In this document: positions 44,554-52,765 of the stretch, in pieces
Layout: each line of letters starts with the position of its first letter
Numbering within the stretch: position 1 is the first letter of the stretch
DNA from: Flammeovirgaceae bacterium
Lineage (GTDB): Bacteria > Bacteroidota > Bacteroidia > Cytophagales > Cyclobacteriaceae
Reading direction: 5' to 3'
Assembly (NCBI GenBank): GCA_013204595.1
Contig: JABMNK010000044.1
Coordinates: 1-52,867, forward strand
Length of the DNA stretch: 52,867 nucleotides
Made by a program: the position numbers and the translations under genes
The notes under the pieces: model-generated
The model's database searches: none
Told to the model about the DNA's origin: nothing
What the model saw: the letters and a program-made list of their open reading frames with translations, nothing else

Positions 44554-45574
44554 TTTTTTCTGCTATTTTAATAAGTTGATGTGCCACTTCTTGATCCGTT
44601 TGCTTATCGGGAGTGACTTGAACAGCCACTGTATACCCATTCTCATTCATTGACCTTTCATACGCCTTGTCATAATAACTAAGCGCAATTTTACAGGCAA
44701 GACTTCCGTCGTCCAACTCAATTGCAGCTAAGGCTTCCTTGAGATTTTGACCACCCAGTCTTTTTTCAATTTTGGCGAATGACCGGATAAGATCGACTTT
44801 ATCAAATTTTCCGTAATCCGTTACCAATCGAACTACACGATCTTCAATAGAACGATTGATCACAAACATAGGCGCATTCCTCAATTTTTTATACAACAAA
44901 TCAGGAATGAAAACTTGGCCTATAGAAGGACTTTCACTTTCTAGCCAAATCCTTTGATTGGGATCAAACGAAGGGAAGGTATTATACAAATTGTTCTCAA
45001 ATTGTTCATTAGTGGGTTGGGGTTTCTCGCCAAGCATTCCAAAAACAGATCCTTTGTGATGGGCCAATCCTTCGATGTCTATCACTTGCTCTCCTAAGGA
45101 TCTTAATTCGATTAAAATATCCGTTTTACCAGTCCCCGTTTTACCCCCGACTAAAATAAGACGAGCGGCTCGTTCCGTCAACACCTCACGGCAAAAAGCT
45201 CTGTAAGCCTTATACCCACCGTCTAGTAATTGCACATCAAAATCAGCGGCCTGCAACAAAGTCGCCATACTCTTACTTCTTAATCCACCTCGCCAACAAT
45301 GCAGAATAACTTTCTTTAAAGGCGCTAATGAGGTGGCTTTCTGAACATAACCACTCAATTTAACTCCTACGAAATCCAATCCTTTGATAAATGCCTGCTC
45401 CTTACTCGCTCTTTTATAAAGTGTACCTACTTCGCTGCGCTCGGCGTCAGAAAATAACGGTAAGTTAAAAGCGCCAGGTATGTGCCCCTCTGCAAACTCC
45501 TGAGGGGATCGGACATCCAATAAGATTCGATTGCTCAATGATTCCCAAAGATGATCGGCCATTAAATTCTGCAT
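44543..45574 (-). CDS. mnmH: tRNA 2-selenouridine synthase
   Basis: A 343-residue protein combining an N-terminal rhodanese domain (LLDVRSPQEFAEGHIPGAFN; catalytic C93 in HCWRGGLRSKS) with a P-loop domain (GKTGTGKT, about 144-151). It replaces sulfur by selenium at the wobble uridine of some tRNAs via a geranylated intermediate. A perfect -7 box (45580-45587) ends five bases upstream of the ATG. Operon with selD. Confidence 0.96.
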   Translation of the reverse strand: MQNLMADHLWESLSNRILLDVRSPQEFAEGHIPGAFNLPLFSDAERSEVGTLYKRASKEQAFIKGLDFVGVKLSGYVQKATSLAPLKKVILHCWRGGLRSKSMATLLQAADFDVQLLDGGYKAYRAFCREVLTERAARLILVGGKTGTGKTDILIELRSLGEQVIDIEGLAHHKGSVFGMLGEKPQPTNEQFENNLYNTFPSFDPNQRIWLESESPSIGQVFIPDLLYKKLRNAPMFVINRSIEDRVVRLVTDYGKFDKVDLIRSFAKIEKRLGGQNLKEALAAIELDDGSLACKIALSYYDKAYERSMNENGYTVAVQVTPDKQTDQEVAHQLIKIAEKNGI

Positions 45575-45579
45575 GGCGG

Positions 45580-45587
45580 CAAATATA
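45580..45587 (-). promoter_or_regulatory. TAnnTTTG -7 box ahead of mnmH-selD
   Basis: Minus strand TATATTTG followed by CCGCC and then ATG; the five-base spacing predicts a leaderless or near-leaderless transcript. Confidence 0.55.
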
Positions 45588-45615
45588 GACCTCTATTACA
45601 GAAGCATTAATTTTA

Positions 45616-46539
45616 TTACAGGAAATTATCTGCCGCCCGATAGGCATCTATAACCGCTTGCTCACCTAATTTTCCAGGTTTCGAATTGCCATGCTCCATA
45701 CCCAAAACTCCTTGATATCCTTTGGAATGTATGTGCTTAAAAATATTGAGGTAATTGATTTCGCCGGTTGAAGGTTCCTTACGGCCAGGATTGTCTCCAA
45801 TTTGGAAATAGCCGATTTCCGACCATGCCTTATCAATATTCGGAATAATATTCCCTTCGGTAATTTGCTGATGGTACATGTCAAACAAAATTTTGCACGC
45901 TGGACTGTCAACAGCTCTGCAAATCTCGTATGCCTGTGGTATTTCAGTTAAAAACTGACCGGCATGATCTTGCCACCAATTAAGTGATTCCAACACCATG
46001 ACTATTCCATGGGGCTCAAGTAGCGCTGCTGCCCTACGCAAGGTTTCGACCACGTTGGCCGTTTGATAGCCCATCTCTAACCCAAGATCTACATGGCCAG
46101 GCACGACGGTCATCCATCTTGCGTTGACCCGCTTAGCGACCTCAATGGAGTCTTTAATGTTTTGCAAAAATTCATTTCGCAACGCCTCATCACCACTAGT
46201 AAGATTGGCTTTCTGCCAATAAATTTTATGGGCCACGAATACACCCATGGTCATGTCATTTTTTGCCAGTGTTTTGGCTATTTTTTCCTGATCAGACACT
46301 GGCCTATTGCGCATATCATTGTCCTCAAAAGCCCTAAATCCCTGATTCGCCATGAATTGCAATTGATCTATTAAATCTGCGCCTGCAGTTTCCTTGAACA
46401 TGCCAAAATGCGGCGCATACAAAAGATTAAAATTAGCAGACTGATTAATGCCCAGTGATTTTATTGAAACCCCTTCATTGGTAAGAAACGGAATTGAAGC
46501 TGCTGCTATACTGTTTTTTATAAAAAGTCTTCTTGACAT
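45616..46539 (-). CDS. exported TIM-barrel isomerase (hydroxypyruvate isomerase-like)
   Basis: A 307-residue sugar phosphate isomerase/epimerase (AP endonuclease 2-like) barrel behind a Tat-type leader (SRRLFIKNSIAAASI). Metal-site Glu/Asp/His residues appear in VLESLNWW, ILFDMYHQQITEGN, QIGDNPGRKEPSTGEINY and GMEHG, the last two typical of the hydroxypyruvate isomerase group. Substrate is probably a small sugar or keto acid; being exported, glyoxylate metabolism is unlikely. Follows the Gfo/Idh/MocA gene by 11 bases. Confidence 0.85.
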   Translation of the reverse strand: MSRRLFIKNSIAAASIPFLTNEGVSIKSLGINQSANFNLLYAPHFGMFKETAGADLIDQLQFMANQGFRAFEDNDMRNRPVSDQEKIAKTLAKNDMTMGVFVAHKIYWQKANLTSGDEALRNEFLQNIKDSIEVAKRVNARWMTVVPGHVDLGLEMGYQTANVVETLRRAAALLEPHGIVMVLESLNWWQDHAGQFLTEIPQAYEICRAVDSPACKILFDMYHQQITEGNIIPNIDKAWSEIGYFQIGDNPGRKEPSTGEINYLNIFKHIHSKGYQGVLGMEHGNSKPGKLGEQAVIDAYRAADNFL

Positions 46540-46550
46540 CCCCTTAAAAT

Positions 46551-47888
46551 TTAAATAAATCTAGTTTCCCCTGGAATAGGAATAGGATATTTCCCCTCAG
46601 CATCTGGCATTACCGGCGCCGCATCGTTAAAAGAGTTAAGTTCAGGAACCAATTTGAGGTCGGTAGCCAGCGCTTGTTCCCAAGTGATTAACTGCCCTGA
46701 ATAAGTAGCCATCCTACCCAAAATCGCTGTCATTGTACTGTTTGCACCATTTTCAACATCATCAAACTTGTATACGCCTGACTTAATCGCCTCAAATAGC
46801 AAATTATGCTCTTGCTGATAAGGATCTATATCATCTTGATCAATATGCTGGTAAATTGACTTTCCACCAATTGCGTTCATTGAAGCAAAATTATTGCTAT
46901 CGATTCGCAAATGGCCCTTTGCGCCTTGAAATACTTCCTCCACTCGATTGAGACAACCTCGCTGATGTCTACATTGACTGGAAATAACTTGACCATTGGG
47001 ATAAAGAAACTCAACAAAATGATGATCAAAAATTTGACCATAATCGCGACCTTTCCTGGTTTCTCTACCGCCCATACCTTGTGCACTTATAGGCGTAGCC
47101 CCAATAAACCAATTGGCTACATCAATATTATGAATATGTTGCTCTAGGATGTGATCCCCACAAATCCAATTAAAATAATACCAGTTGCGCATCTGATATT
47201 CAAGCTCAGTCTGCTGATATTCCCTTGGCCTCACCCAAACACCGGCACTGTTCCAATAGACCTGTCCCGAAATGATTTCACCTATTTTTCCCTGACGAAT
47301 CAACTCATGAGCCCTAAGATAATTTTTTTGATAATGACGCTGCAACCCCACTACAATATTTAGCTTTTTGGATTTGGCCAATTTACCTGCCGCTAACACT
47401 TTCTTGATGCCCACAACATCCGTTGCCACTGGTTTTTCCATAAAAATATGCTTGCCCTGTTGTACTGCATACTCAAAATGTAAGGGTCTAAATCCTGGTG
47501 GTGTGGTGAGAATCACTACGTCTGCCAAATCAATAGCTTTTTTATAAGCGTCAAAACCGACAAACATCGATCCTTCCGTCACCTTCATTTGACCCGAAGC
47601 ACCAAATTTGGCCGATAACCCCTTGAAACTACTTTGAAGGTGATCTCCAAAAACATCCGCCATTGCCACTAGTCGGACCTCTGGATCTGCCTGAATGGCT
47701 TGTGCTGCCGCTCCCGTACCTCTGCCGCCACAACCTACGAGAGCTACCTTTATTTCGCCAGCTCCAGCGACGTACGCACTGGCACTTGCCGGAAGACTCC
47801 CGATCAACGCTCCGACCCCAGCCATCTTTGCTGAATTTTTCAAAAACAATCTTCTTGCCTCATTTGGATTTTTCTCAATCATATTCAC
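46551..47888 (-). CDS. Tat-exported Gfo/Idh/MocA oxidoreductase
   Basis: A 445-residue protein with a Tat leader (ARRLFLKNSAKMAGVGALIG, Ala-rich cleavage ASASA). Rossmann fold IKVALVGCGGRGTGAA, catalytic EKP motif in IFMEKPVATD, and the C-terminal alpha/beta domain with YYFNWICGDHILEQHIHNID. This class includes enzymes acting on sugars with tightly bound NAD(P), including exported glycosidases/dehydrogenases. Grouped with an exported isomerase-like barrel, suggesting joint processing of a sugar derivative in the periplasm. Confidence 0.88.
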   Translation of the reverse strand: MNMIEKNPNEARRLFLKNSAKMAGVGALIGSLPASASAYVAGAGEIKVALVGCGGRGTGAAAQAIQADPEVRLVAMADVFGDHLQSSFKGLSAKFGASGQMKVTEGSMFVGFDAYKKAIDLADVVILTTPPGFRPLHFEYAVQQGKHIFMEKPVATDVVGIKKVLAAGKLAKSKKLNIVVGLQRHYQKNYLRAHELIRQGKIGEIISGQVYWNSAGVWVRPREYQQTELEYQMRNWYYFNWICGDHILEQHIHNIDVANWFIGATPISAQGMGGRETRKGRDYGQIFDHHFVEFLYPNGQVISSQCRHQRGCLNRVEEVFQGAKGHLRIDSNNFASMNAIGGKSIYQHIDQDDIDPYQQEHNLLFEAIKSGVYKFDDVENGANSTMTAILGRMATYSGQLITWEQALATDLKLVPELNSFNDAAPVMPDAEGKYPIPIPGETRFI

Positions 47889-47894
47889 TTAGAT

Positions 47895-48860
47895 TTAATA
47901 TTCTTCTATGGGGACCCCCCAATAATTTTCCAGTACTTCTAAATTAGGTATTTTTTTTGAACTTACTACCCTAAATCCTACATGGGAGGCGTCTGTAAGC
48001 CACCAAAGGCTTTTGGGAAACTGCGGATCTCTTTTTTTCCATTTAGGGCTAGAAAAATCACGCGCTGCCGATCGTAAAGATTCCTTTGGCTGATTAAAAG
48101 CCCCTCCACGAACCACCCGCGGATATAAGGTTCCACTGCTTAAAAACTGCTCTCCCATGGTAGGTTTCAAATCATAATAATGAGCATCATAGCTATCTAA
48201 CACCCATTCTGCCACATTCCCGTGCATATCATACAATCCATATGGATTCGGTTTTTTTAGTCCGCTTTTATGTGCTGTACCCCCACTGTTTTGGTCGTAC
48301 CAAGCATAATCATCTATAACTTGCTCTCCAAATGAATAGGCTTCTGTCGAACCTGCGCGACAGGCATATTCCCATTCGGCCTCGGTGGGTAATCGATAAA
48401 ACCTACCTGTTTTAGCTGATAACCATTTGCAAAAGGTGGAAGCGGCGTATTGGGTAATATCAATAACTGGATAACCTGGTTTATTGAAATTTACATATGG
48501 CATAGTTGCGCCTGAGACGGCATCCAAACCTAAAGAAAGTTGACCGTAATTAGTGGATTTTACTTGATCTGCAGTTCTATACAAAAACTGCTCATAAATA
48601 TCCCATGAAATTTCAATCGAACTCATCCAAAATGCATCAACATTTACTTGATGCATTGGACCCTCATCGACCTCATGCCCTGCTTCCCCTACCGGACTAC
48701 CCGCCAAATAACTACCTCCAGGAATGGCCACCATTTTTAATGCAAGATTAGCTCCTGGGATAAGTTCGGTATAATCCTCAGCCTGAGGATGTTTTGATAC
48801 TTCTTCTTTCATGAAGAATATAGCTAGTACCACTAATAATAAATTAAACGCAGGATACAT
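47895..48860 (-). CDS. SUMF/FGE-fold protein without the catalytic cysteines
   Basis: A 321-residue protein with an N-terminal hydrophobic segment (NLLLVVLAIFFM) and a formylglycine-generating-enzyme fold: MVAIPGGSYLAGSP, FWMSSIEIS, PVIDITQYAASTFCKWLS, RLPTEAEWEYACRAGS, YGLYDMHGNVAEWVLD, RVVRGGAF and HVGFRVV. The segment after RGGAF (NQPKESLRSAARD) lacks the copper-binding Cys pair of true FGE, so it should not mature sulfatases; GldJ/PvdO-like structural or other roles are possible. Six bases upstream of the Gfo/Idh/MocA gene, so probably co-transcribed. Confidence 0.83.
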   Translation of the reverse strand: MYPAFNLLLVVLAIFFMKEEVSKHPQAEDYTELIPGANLALKMVAIPGGSYLAGSPVGEAGHEVDEGPMHQVNVDAFWMSSIEISWDIYEQFLYRTADQVKSTNYGQLSLGLDAVSGATMPYVNFNKPGYPVIDITQYAASTFCKWLSAKTGRFYRLPTEAEWEYACRAGSTEAYSFGEQVIDDYAWYDQNSGGTAHKSGLKKPNPYGLYDMHGNVAEWVLDSYDAHYYDLKPTMGEQFLSSGTLYPRVVRGGAFNQPKESLRSAARDFSSPKWKKRDPQFPKSLWWLTDASHVGFRVVSSKKIPNLEVLENYWGVPIEEY

Positions 48861-49027
48861 TACAAGGGGTTTAAATTGGGTTCAAAAAATTTTGATTAAT
48901 TAAGAATCTTTAATGTATAACAAATAATCCAAAACTTTAAAGCAAACACCCACTTCATCAAAATAAAATTAAAGATTATTGATCTAACTTATGAAAGGTT
49001 GATAAATTCATTTACATAAAAATATAT

Positions 49028-49035
49028 TAAATTTG
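49028..49035 (+). promoter_or_regulatory. TAnnTTTG -7 box ahead of the MORN-like lipoprotein gene
   Basis: TAAATTTG, an exact consensus match, ends five bases before the ATG at 49041. Confidence 0.5.
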
Positions 49036-49040
49036 TAGGT

Positions 49041-49655
49041 ATGAAAGTATACAAATTATTAATTATCCTATTTATACTCTCGAGCTGCCAAATAGTAGAT
49101 AACATTGATCTGGCTTACTATTTTGAACCCAATATTCCAAATATAGAAATTTATAAAATTGATTCAACTGTTAAGCGAGATTCCAAAGGAAAATTGAGAT
49201 ATAACAATGAACTTTTTTCTGGATACCTCGTGCAGAAAAATGCTACGGGTCAACTATTAGTCAAAACTGGTTTTGTAGAAGGCCTTGAGGAAGGCGATAT
49301 GTTGGGTTTTTATCCCAATGGCGATAAAAGATACATTCGTCCTTATGTGCATGGCGAAAAGCATGGCACGCATCAGGGATGGTACCCTTCTGGGCAGCTT
49401 CAGTTTCAATACCATTTTGAAATGGGATTGAGTGTAGGCAATCACATGGATTGGTTCCCTGATGGCTCACCCTTGCAGGACATGAATTATGTCGCTGGAC
49501 ATCATTTTGGTACTCAAAAGGTATGGAGAGCTGACGGTAAAATACGTTCCAATTATGTGATAAGAGAAAATGGCAAGCGCTATGGCCTCATGGGGATCAA
49601 AAGATGCACCAAAATAGATACCAAAACTCAAAAATTAGATCCCTATAAGGGTTAG
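49041..49655 (+). CDS. MORN-like (YwqK-type) lipoprotein
   Basis: A 204-residue lipoprotein (LFILSSC, C16) with about four 'G....fyPnG....' repeats (EGDMLGFYPNGDKRY, HGTHQGWYPSGQL, VGNHMDWFPDGSPL, FGTQKVWRADGKI). Same repeat family as the larger protein at 1687-3006. It starts a three-gene plus-strand run with an SCO protein (four bases on) and a YHYH protein, so it may be an envelope accessory to copper delivery; inference only. Confidence 0.82.
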   Translation: MKVYKLLIILFILSSCQIVDNIDLAYYFEPNIPNIEIYKIDSTVKRDSKGKLRYNNELFSGYLVQKNATGQLLVKTGFVEGLEEGDMLGFYPNGDKRYIRPYVHGEKHGTHQGWYPSGQLQFQYHFEMGLSVGNHMDWFPDGSPLQDMNYVAGHHFGTQKVWRADGKIRSNYVIRENGKRYGLMGIKRCTKIDTKTQKLDPYKG

Positions 49656-49659
49656 CCAA

Positions 49660-50358
49660 ATGAAGCAGTTAGTTTACATTCTTTTCCCAATTCTTATAAT
49701 TGGTTGTGGTCAATCAGCTCAAAAAATAGCTACAGAGGATCAAAACGTTACAGAAATTGAATTACCCTTTTTCAATGAGCCAACGTTCACTCCAGAGTGG
49801 ATCGACAAAGAAAGCCCAGACTATGCAAATATTCATACAATTCCACCTTTCAACCTTCAAAATCAAAATGGGGAATGGATAAAACAAAGTGATCTGGATG
49901 GCAAAGTATATGTGGCCAATTTTTTCTTCTCCATCTGCCCCAATGTATGTCCTATGATGACGGGCAACCTACTCATATTACAAGAGGCCTTTCAATCCAA
50001 CCCTAACGTGAAAATAGTTTCACATACGGTCATGCCTTGGATTGATTCAGTAGCTACTTTGAAAGAATATGAAGAATTTAATGGCATAGATGGGAGTCAC
50101 TGGTATTTGTTGACTGGTGAAAAAAGGGAGATCTACAAACTAGGTAGAGATGCTTATTATGCCGACGAAGGTTTTGGTAAAACGGTTACCGATGAAGATG
50201 ACTTTCTTCACACAGAAAATTTTATTCTTATCGATCAAAAACGAAGAATAAGAGGTGTGTACAATGGGACGCTTCAAATAGAGGCTAAACGACTTATTGA
50301 GGACATAAATTCTCTACTGGAAAAGGCCTCCATTAATCCTTATAAAACTTCACTCTAG
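49660..50358 (+). CDS. SCO1/SenC-type copper chaperone lipoprotein
   Basis: A 232-residue lipoprotein (PILIIGC) with a thioredoxin-like SCO domain. Copper ligands: FFSICPNVCPMMTGNL (CxxxC) and the late histidine in LHTENFILID. SCO proteins insert copper into cytochrome c oxidase CuA or act as thiol reductants. No oxidase genes are in the window. Flanked by a MORN-like lipoprotein and a YHYH lipoprotein on the same strand. Confidence 0.9.
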   Translation: MKQLVYILFPILIIGCGQSAQKIATEDQNVTEIELPFFNEPTFTPEWIDKESPDYANIHTIPPFNLQNQNGEWIKQSDLDGKVYVANFFFSICPNVCPMMTGNLLILQEAFQSNPNVKIVSHTVMPWIDSVATLKEYEEFNGIDGSHWYLLTGEKREIYKLGRDAYYADEGFGKTVTDEDDFLHTENFILIDQKRRIRGVYNGTLQIEAKRLIEDINSLLEKASINPYKTSL

Positions 50359-50487
50359 CAAAAAAAAAGCAGCCTATTAGATTAATTTTTTTGAGTATTT
50401 TCAATACCTTGTGAATAAACGTAAATAAAATTAACTTTAACACATTCAATACAAGCAAATTTCAACCATAAATAACTAAATAAAATC

Positions 50488-51474
50488 ATGATAAGCAAAC
50501 TTTACCTGATACAGCGGATATCCATACTTTTTGTTTTCGTTATCGGCTTGATCTTTTTTACCGGCTGTGGCGGTAGTACAGAAGATGATGTGACTTGTAC
50601 TGAAGCCACTTGGTACAAAGATGCGGACGGAGACGGGTCTGGCAATATGCTTGAAAGTCTTGTAGCCTGTGAACAACCAACCGGATATGTATCCAATTCT
50701 AATGACAAAAACGATCAAGATAGTTCAACTATTGAAGAAGGTACAGATGATACAGGTGATACAGGTGATACAGGTGATACAACTGACGACAATTGTGTGA
50801 CTTCGACTGCCGACAATGACATGGCAGTGCTTGCTTGTAAATTCTATAATGATGCGTCACTCACCGTTGTGGTAAATGACAATACCATTAAAATTACCTC
50901 GACGAGTGAGCCTGACCATAAGAGCATGTACTACGCCACAAGCAATTCCTTGTATCAGGCCTATGACAACACCGCGAATGACCCGGATTTCAAAAAGAAT
51001 CCTAACACGATTGGTGCCATGAATTACACCTTTACTATTCCAAGATTTCCGACATCAGCAAGCAATAAGAAAGCCACTGGCTTTGGAGCAATGGGTGTTT
51101 CCCTCAATAGTGTTGTTTTTTATAATCAAGTGGCTGCACCTGGTGACGATATTTTGGAAGAACTCCATACCTTCGATCAATACGCAGGACATCCTACCAA
51201 CACAGGCTCTTATCACTATCATATCGAACCTACTTGGTTGACTGAACTTAAAGGGAGTGACACATTCCTAGGTTTCTTGTTAGATGGATTTCCTGTCTAC
51301 GGCCCTTATGAAAATGACGTAGAAATTACAAACGATGACCTTGACGATTACCATGGCCATACGGGTGTAACCGCAGATTTTCCAGCAGGAATTTATCACT
51401 ATCACATTACAACTGATTTTCCTTGGATAAATGGAGACGGATATTATGGAACAGCCGGAACTGTGACACAATAA
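50488..51474 (+). CDS. YHYH-domain lipoprotein
   Basis: A 328-residue lipoprotein (LIFFTGCGGS). Order: an Asp-rich, Ca-binding-like unit (TWYKDADGDGSGN ... CEQPTGYVSNSNDKND, resembling MopE/thrombospondin-type motifs), a linker with three perfect DTG repeats (9-base units, about 50749-50780), then the YHYH domain with two YHYH motifs (TGSYHYHIEPTWL and AGIYHYHITTDFPW) and FLLDGFPVYGP. The His clusters suggest metal binding. YHYH proteins are poorly characterised. 129 bases after the SCO gene, whose copper role is compatible with this. Ends before a strong terminator. Confidence 0.87.
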   Translation: MISKLYLIQRISILFVFVIGLIFFTGCGGSTEDDVTCTEATWYKDADGDGSGNMLESLVACEQPTGYVSNSNDKNDQDSSTIEEGTDDTGDTGDTGDTTDDNCVTSTADNDMAVLACKFYNDASLTVVVNDNTIKITSTSEPDHKSMYYATSNSLYQAYDNTANDPDFKKNPNTIGAMNYTFTIPRFPTSASNKKATGFGAMGVSLNSVVFYNQVAAPGDDILEELHTFDQYAGHPTNTGSYHYHIEPTWLTELKGSDTFLGFLLDGFPVYGPYENDVEITNDDLDDYHGHTGVTADFPAGIYHYHITTDFPWINGDGYYGTAGTVTQ

Positions 51475-51487
51475 TATTTAACCAGAC

Positions 51488-51526
51488 GCATTAAAAAACC
51501 CACCCAATGAGTGGGTTTTTTAATGC
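51488..51526. terminator. bidirectional intrinsic terminator
   Basis: A perfect 16-bp inverted repeat, GCATTAAAAAACCCAC and its complement around the loop ccaatga; the GC core CCCAC/GTGGG is flanked by A6 and T6, so it can terminate transcription from either direction. It lies 14 bases after the YHYH gene. Confidence 0.9.
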
Positions 51527-51646
51527 CTTACAAATACCTCTGCAATTGATTTTTTTAGTCCTCTCTTCAAATTACCTATTAGATCCAAAAAAGGATTTTC
51601 CGTACTTAACCTAGGTTAAAAAACCTTTTGTTGTTAAAAATAATAA

Positions 51647-51654
51647 TAAATTTG
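51647..51654 (+). promoter_or_regulatory. TAnnTTTG -7 box ahead of the LpxL-type gene
   Basis: TAAATTTG, exact consensus, 18 bases before the GTG at 51673; it overlaps upstream in-frame TTG codons, which argues against them as starts. Confidence 0.5.
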
Positions 51655-51672
51655 AAGTTAAAATTAACTATC

Positions 51673-52566
51673 GTGCTTCACAAAATATTATATTATGGCC
51701 TAGTGTACCCTCTCTCAAAATTGCCTTTTTTCATTCTTTATAGAATATCAGATGCGCTCTATTTGATACTATATCATATCATTCGTTTTCGAAAGGAGGT
51801 CGTCAAACAAAATCTTAAAAACTCTTTTCCAAATGAATCTAAAACGAGATTAAACAACATTGAGAGGAGTTTTTATAGGCATTTTTGTGACCTATTTGTG
51901 GAGAGTATCAAAGCCTTTACGATCTGCGAAGAGGATTCAAAAAAAAGAATGATTTACAAAAATGTCCAGCTTTTCAATTCATTGGCCACAAAAAAAAGAA
52001 ATGTAACCTTAATGGGAGGGCATTATGGAAATTGGGAATTACTCGCAATTTCCATCAATGCAATCATGCCCCATCAATGCATTGCACTTTATAATCCATT
52101 AAAAAATTTATTTTGGGAAGGTGTGATGAAAAAAAGCCGCAGTCGATTTGGCCTACAATTGACGAGTATAAAAAATCCCACAGCCATTGTCAGATTAAAA
52201 GGTCAACTGAGCTGCACCATCTATGGATCAGATCAATCTCCAAGAAATCCGAATAGTGCCCATTGGACTACCTTTCTCAATCAAGAAACAGGGTTTCAAC
52301 GTGGGGCTGAAAGATTTGCTCGCGATAAAAAGGACGCCATCGTCTTTGCTCGTATCCGAAAAATAAAAAGGGGGTTTTACGAAACCGAATTTAACCTTAT
52401 GTACGAAGAAGGCACGGAACTGCCACCCAATCGCATTATGGAAGATTACAAAATGAGACTAGAGGCTCAGATTATTGAGGATCCTAGATATTATCTGTGG
52501 ACACACAAAAGATGGAAGCACAAAAGACCCTTAACCCCGACCATAGACAAAACTATTTCTTCGTGA
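51673..52566 (+). CDS. LpxL/HtrB-family lipid A acyltransferase
   Basis: About 297 residues from the GTG at 51673. N-terminal membrane part (YYGLVYPLSKLPFFILYRIS then LILYHIIRFRKEVVKQNLKNSFP) and the LPLAT domain: catalytic MGGHYGNWELLA (HX4E), GLQLTSIKNP region, and GSDQSPRN are conserved. Transfers a secondary acyl chain to lipid A or to an ornithine/aminolipid precursor; the exact acceptor is not readable. The frame stays open to 51628, but those TTG codons precede or overlap the promoter box. Confidence 0.88.
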   Translation: MLHKILYYGLVYPLSKLPFFILYRISDALYLILYHIIRFRKEVVKQNLKNSFPNESKTRLNNIERSFYRHFCDLFVESIKAFTICEEDSKKRMIYKNVQLFNSLATKKRNVTLMGGHYGNWELLAISINAIMPHQCIALYNPLKNLFWEGVMKKSRSRFGLQLTSIKNPTAIVRLKGQLSCTIYGSDQSPRNPNSAHWTTFLNQETGFQRGAERFARDKKDAIVFARIRKIKRGFYETEFNLMYEEGTELPPNRIMEDYKMRLEAQIIEDPRYYLWTHKRWKHKRPLTPTIDKTISS

Positions 52567-52570
52567 ATTA

Positions 52571-52764
52571 TTAGACTTTGATGAGTTTTATTTTTGTGAT
52601 GACCACTTGTGCCAACAATACCATTCCAACATTGAATACCACTAAAGAAGCAGTTCCTAGGTGAAAGAAATTTTGGCCTTGTATTTTAATAATAATCTCC
52701 TCACTCAAAAGTGAAAGGCCAAAACCAATTAACATCAACCCTAAAACGGAATAACAAATCCGTT
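52571..52764 (-). pseudogene. small two-helix membrane protein, 5' end truncated by IS insertion
   Basis: Minus-strand frame open from 52762 to the TAA at 52571-52573. It encodes two hydrophobic segments (YSVLGLMLIGFGLSLLSE and LGTASLVVFNVGMVLLAQVV) joined by IIIKIQGQNFFH. An ATG at 52733-52735 would cut into the first helix, which makes it an unlikely native start; the true start seems lost where the IS3-type sequence begins. An intact but unusually started gene cannot be excluded. Confidence 0.5.
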
Positions 52765-52765
52765 A

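Noticed and set aside
47895-48860. Maturase for the nearby sulfatase
   Set aside because: The FGE catalytic cysteine pair is absent after the RGGAF motif.
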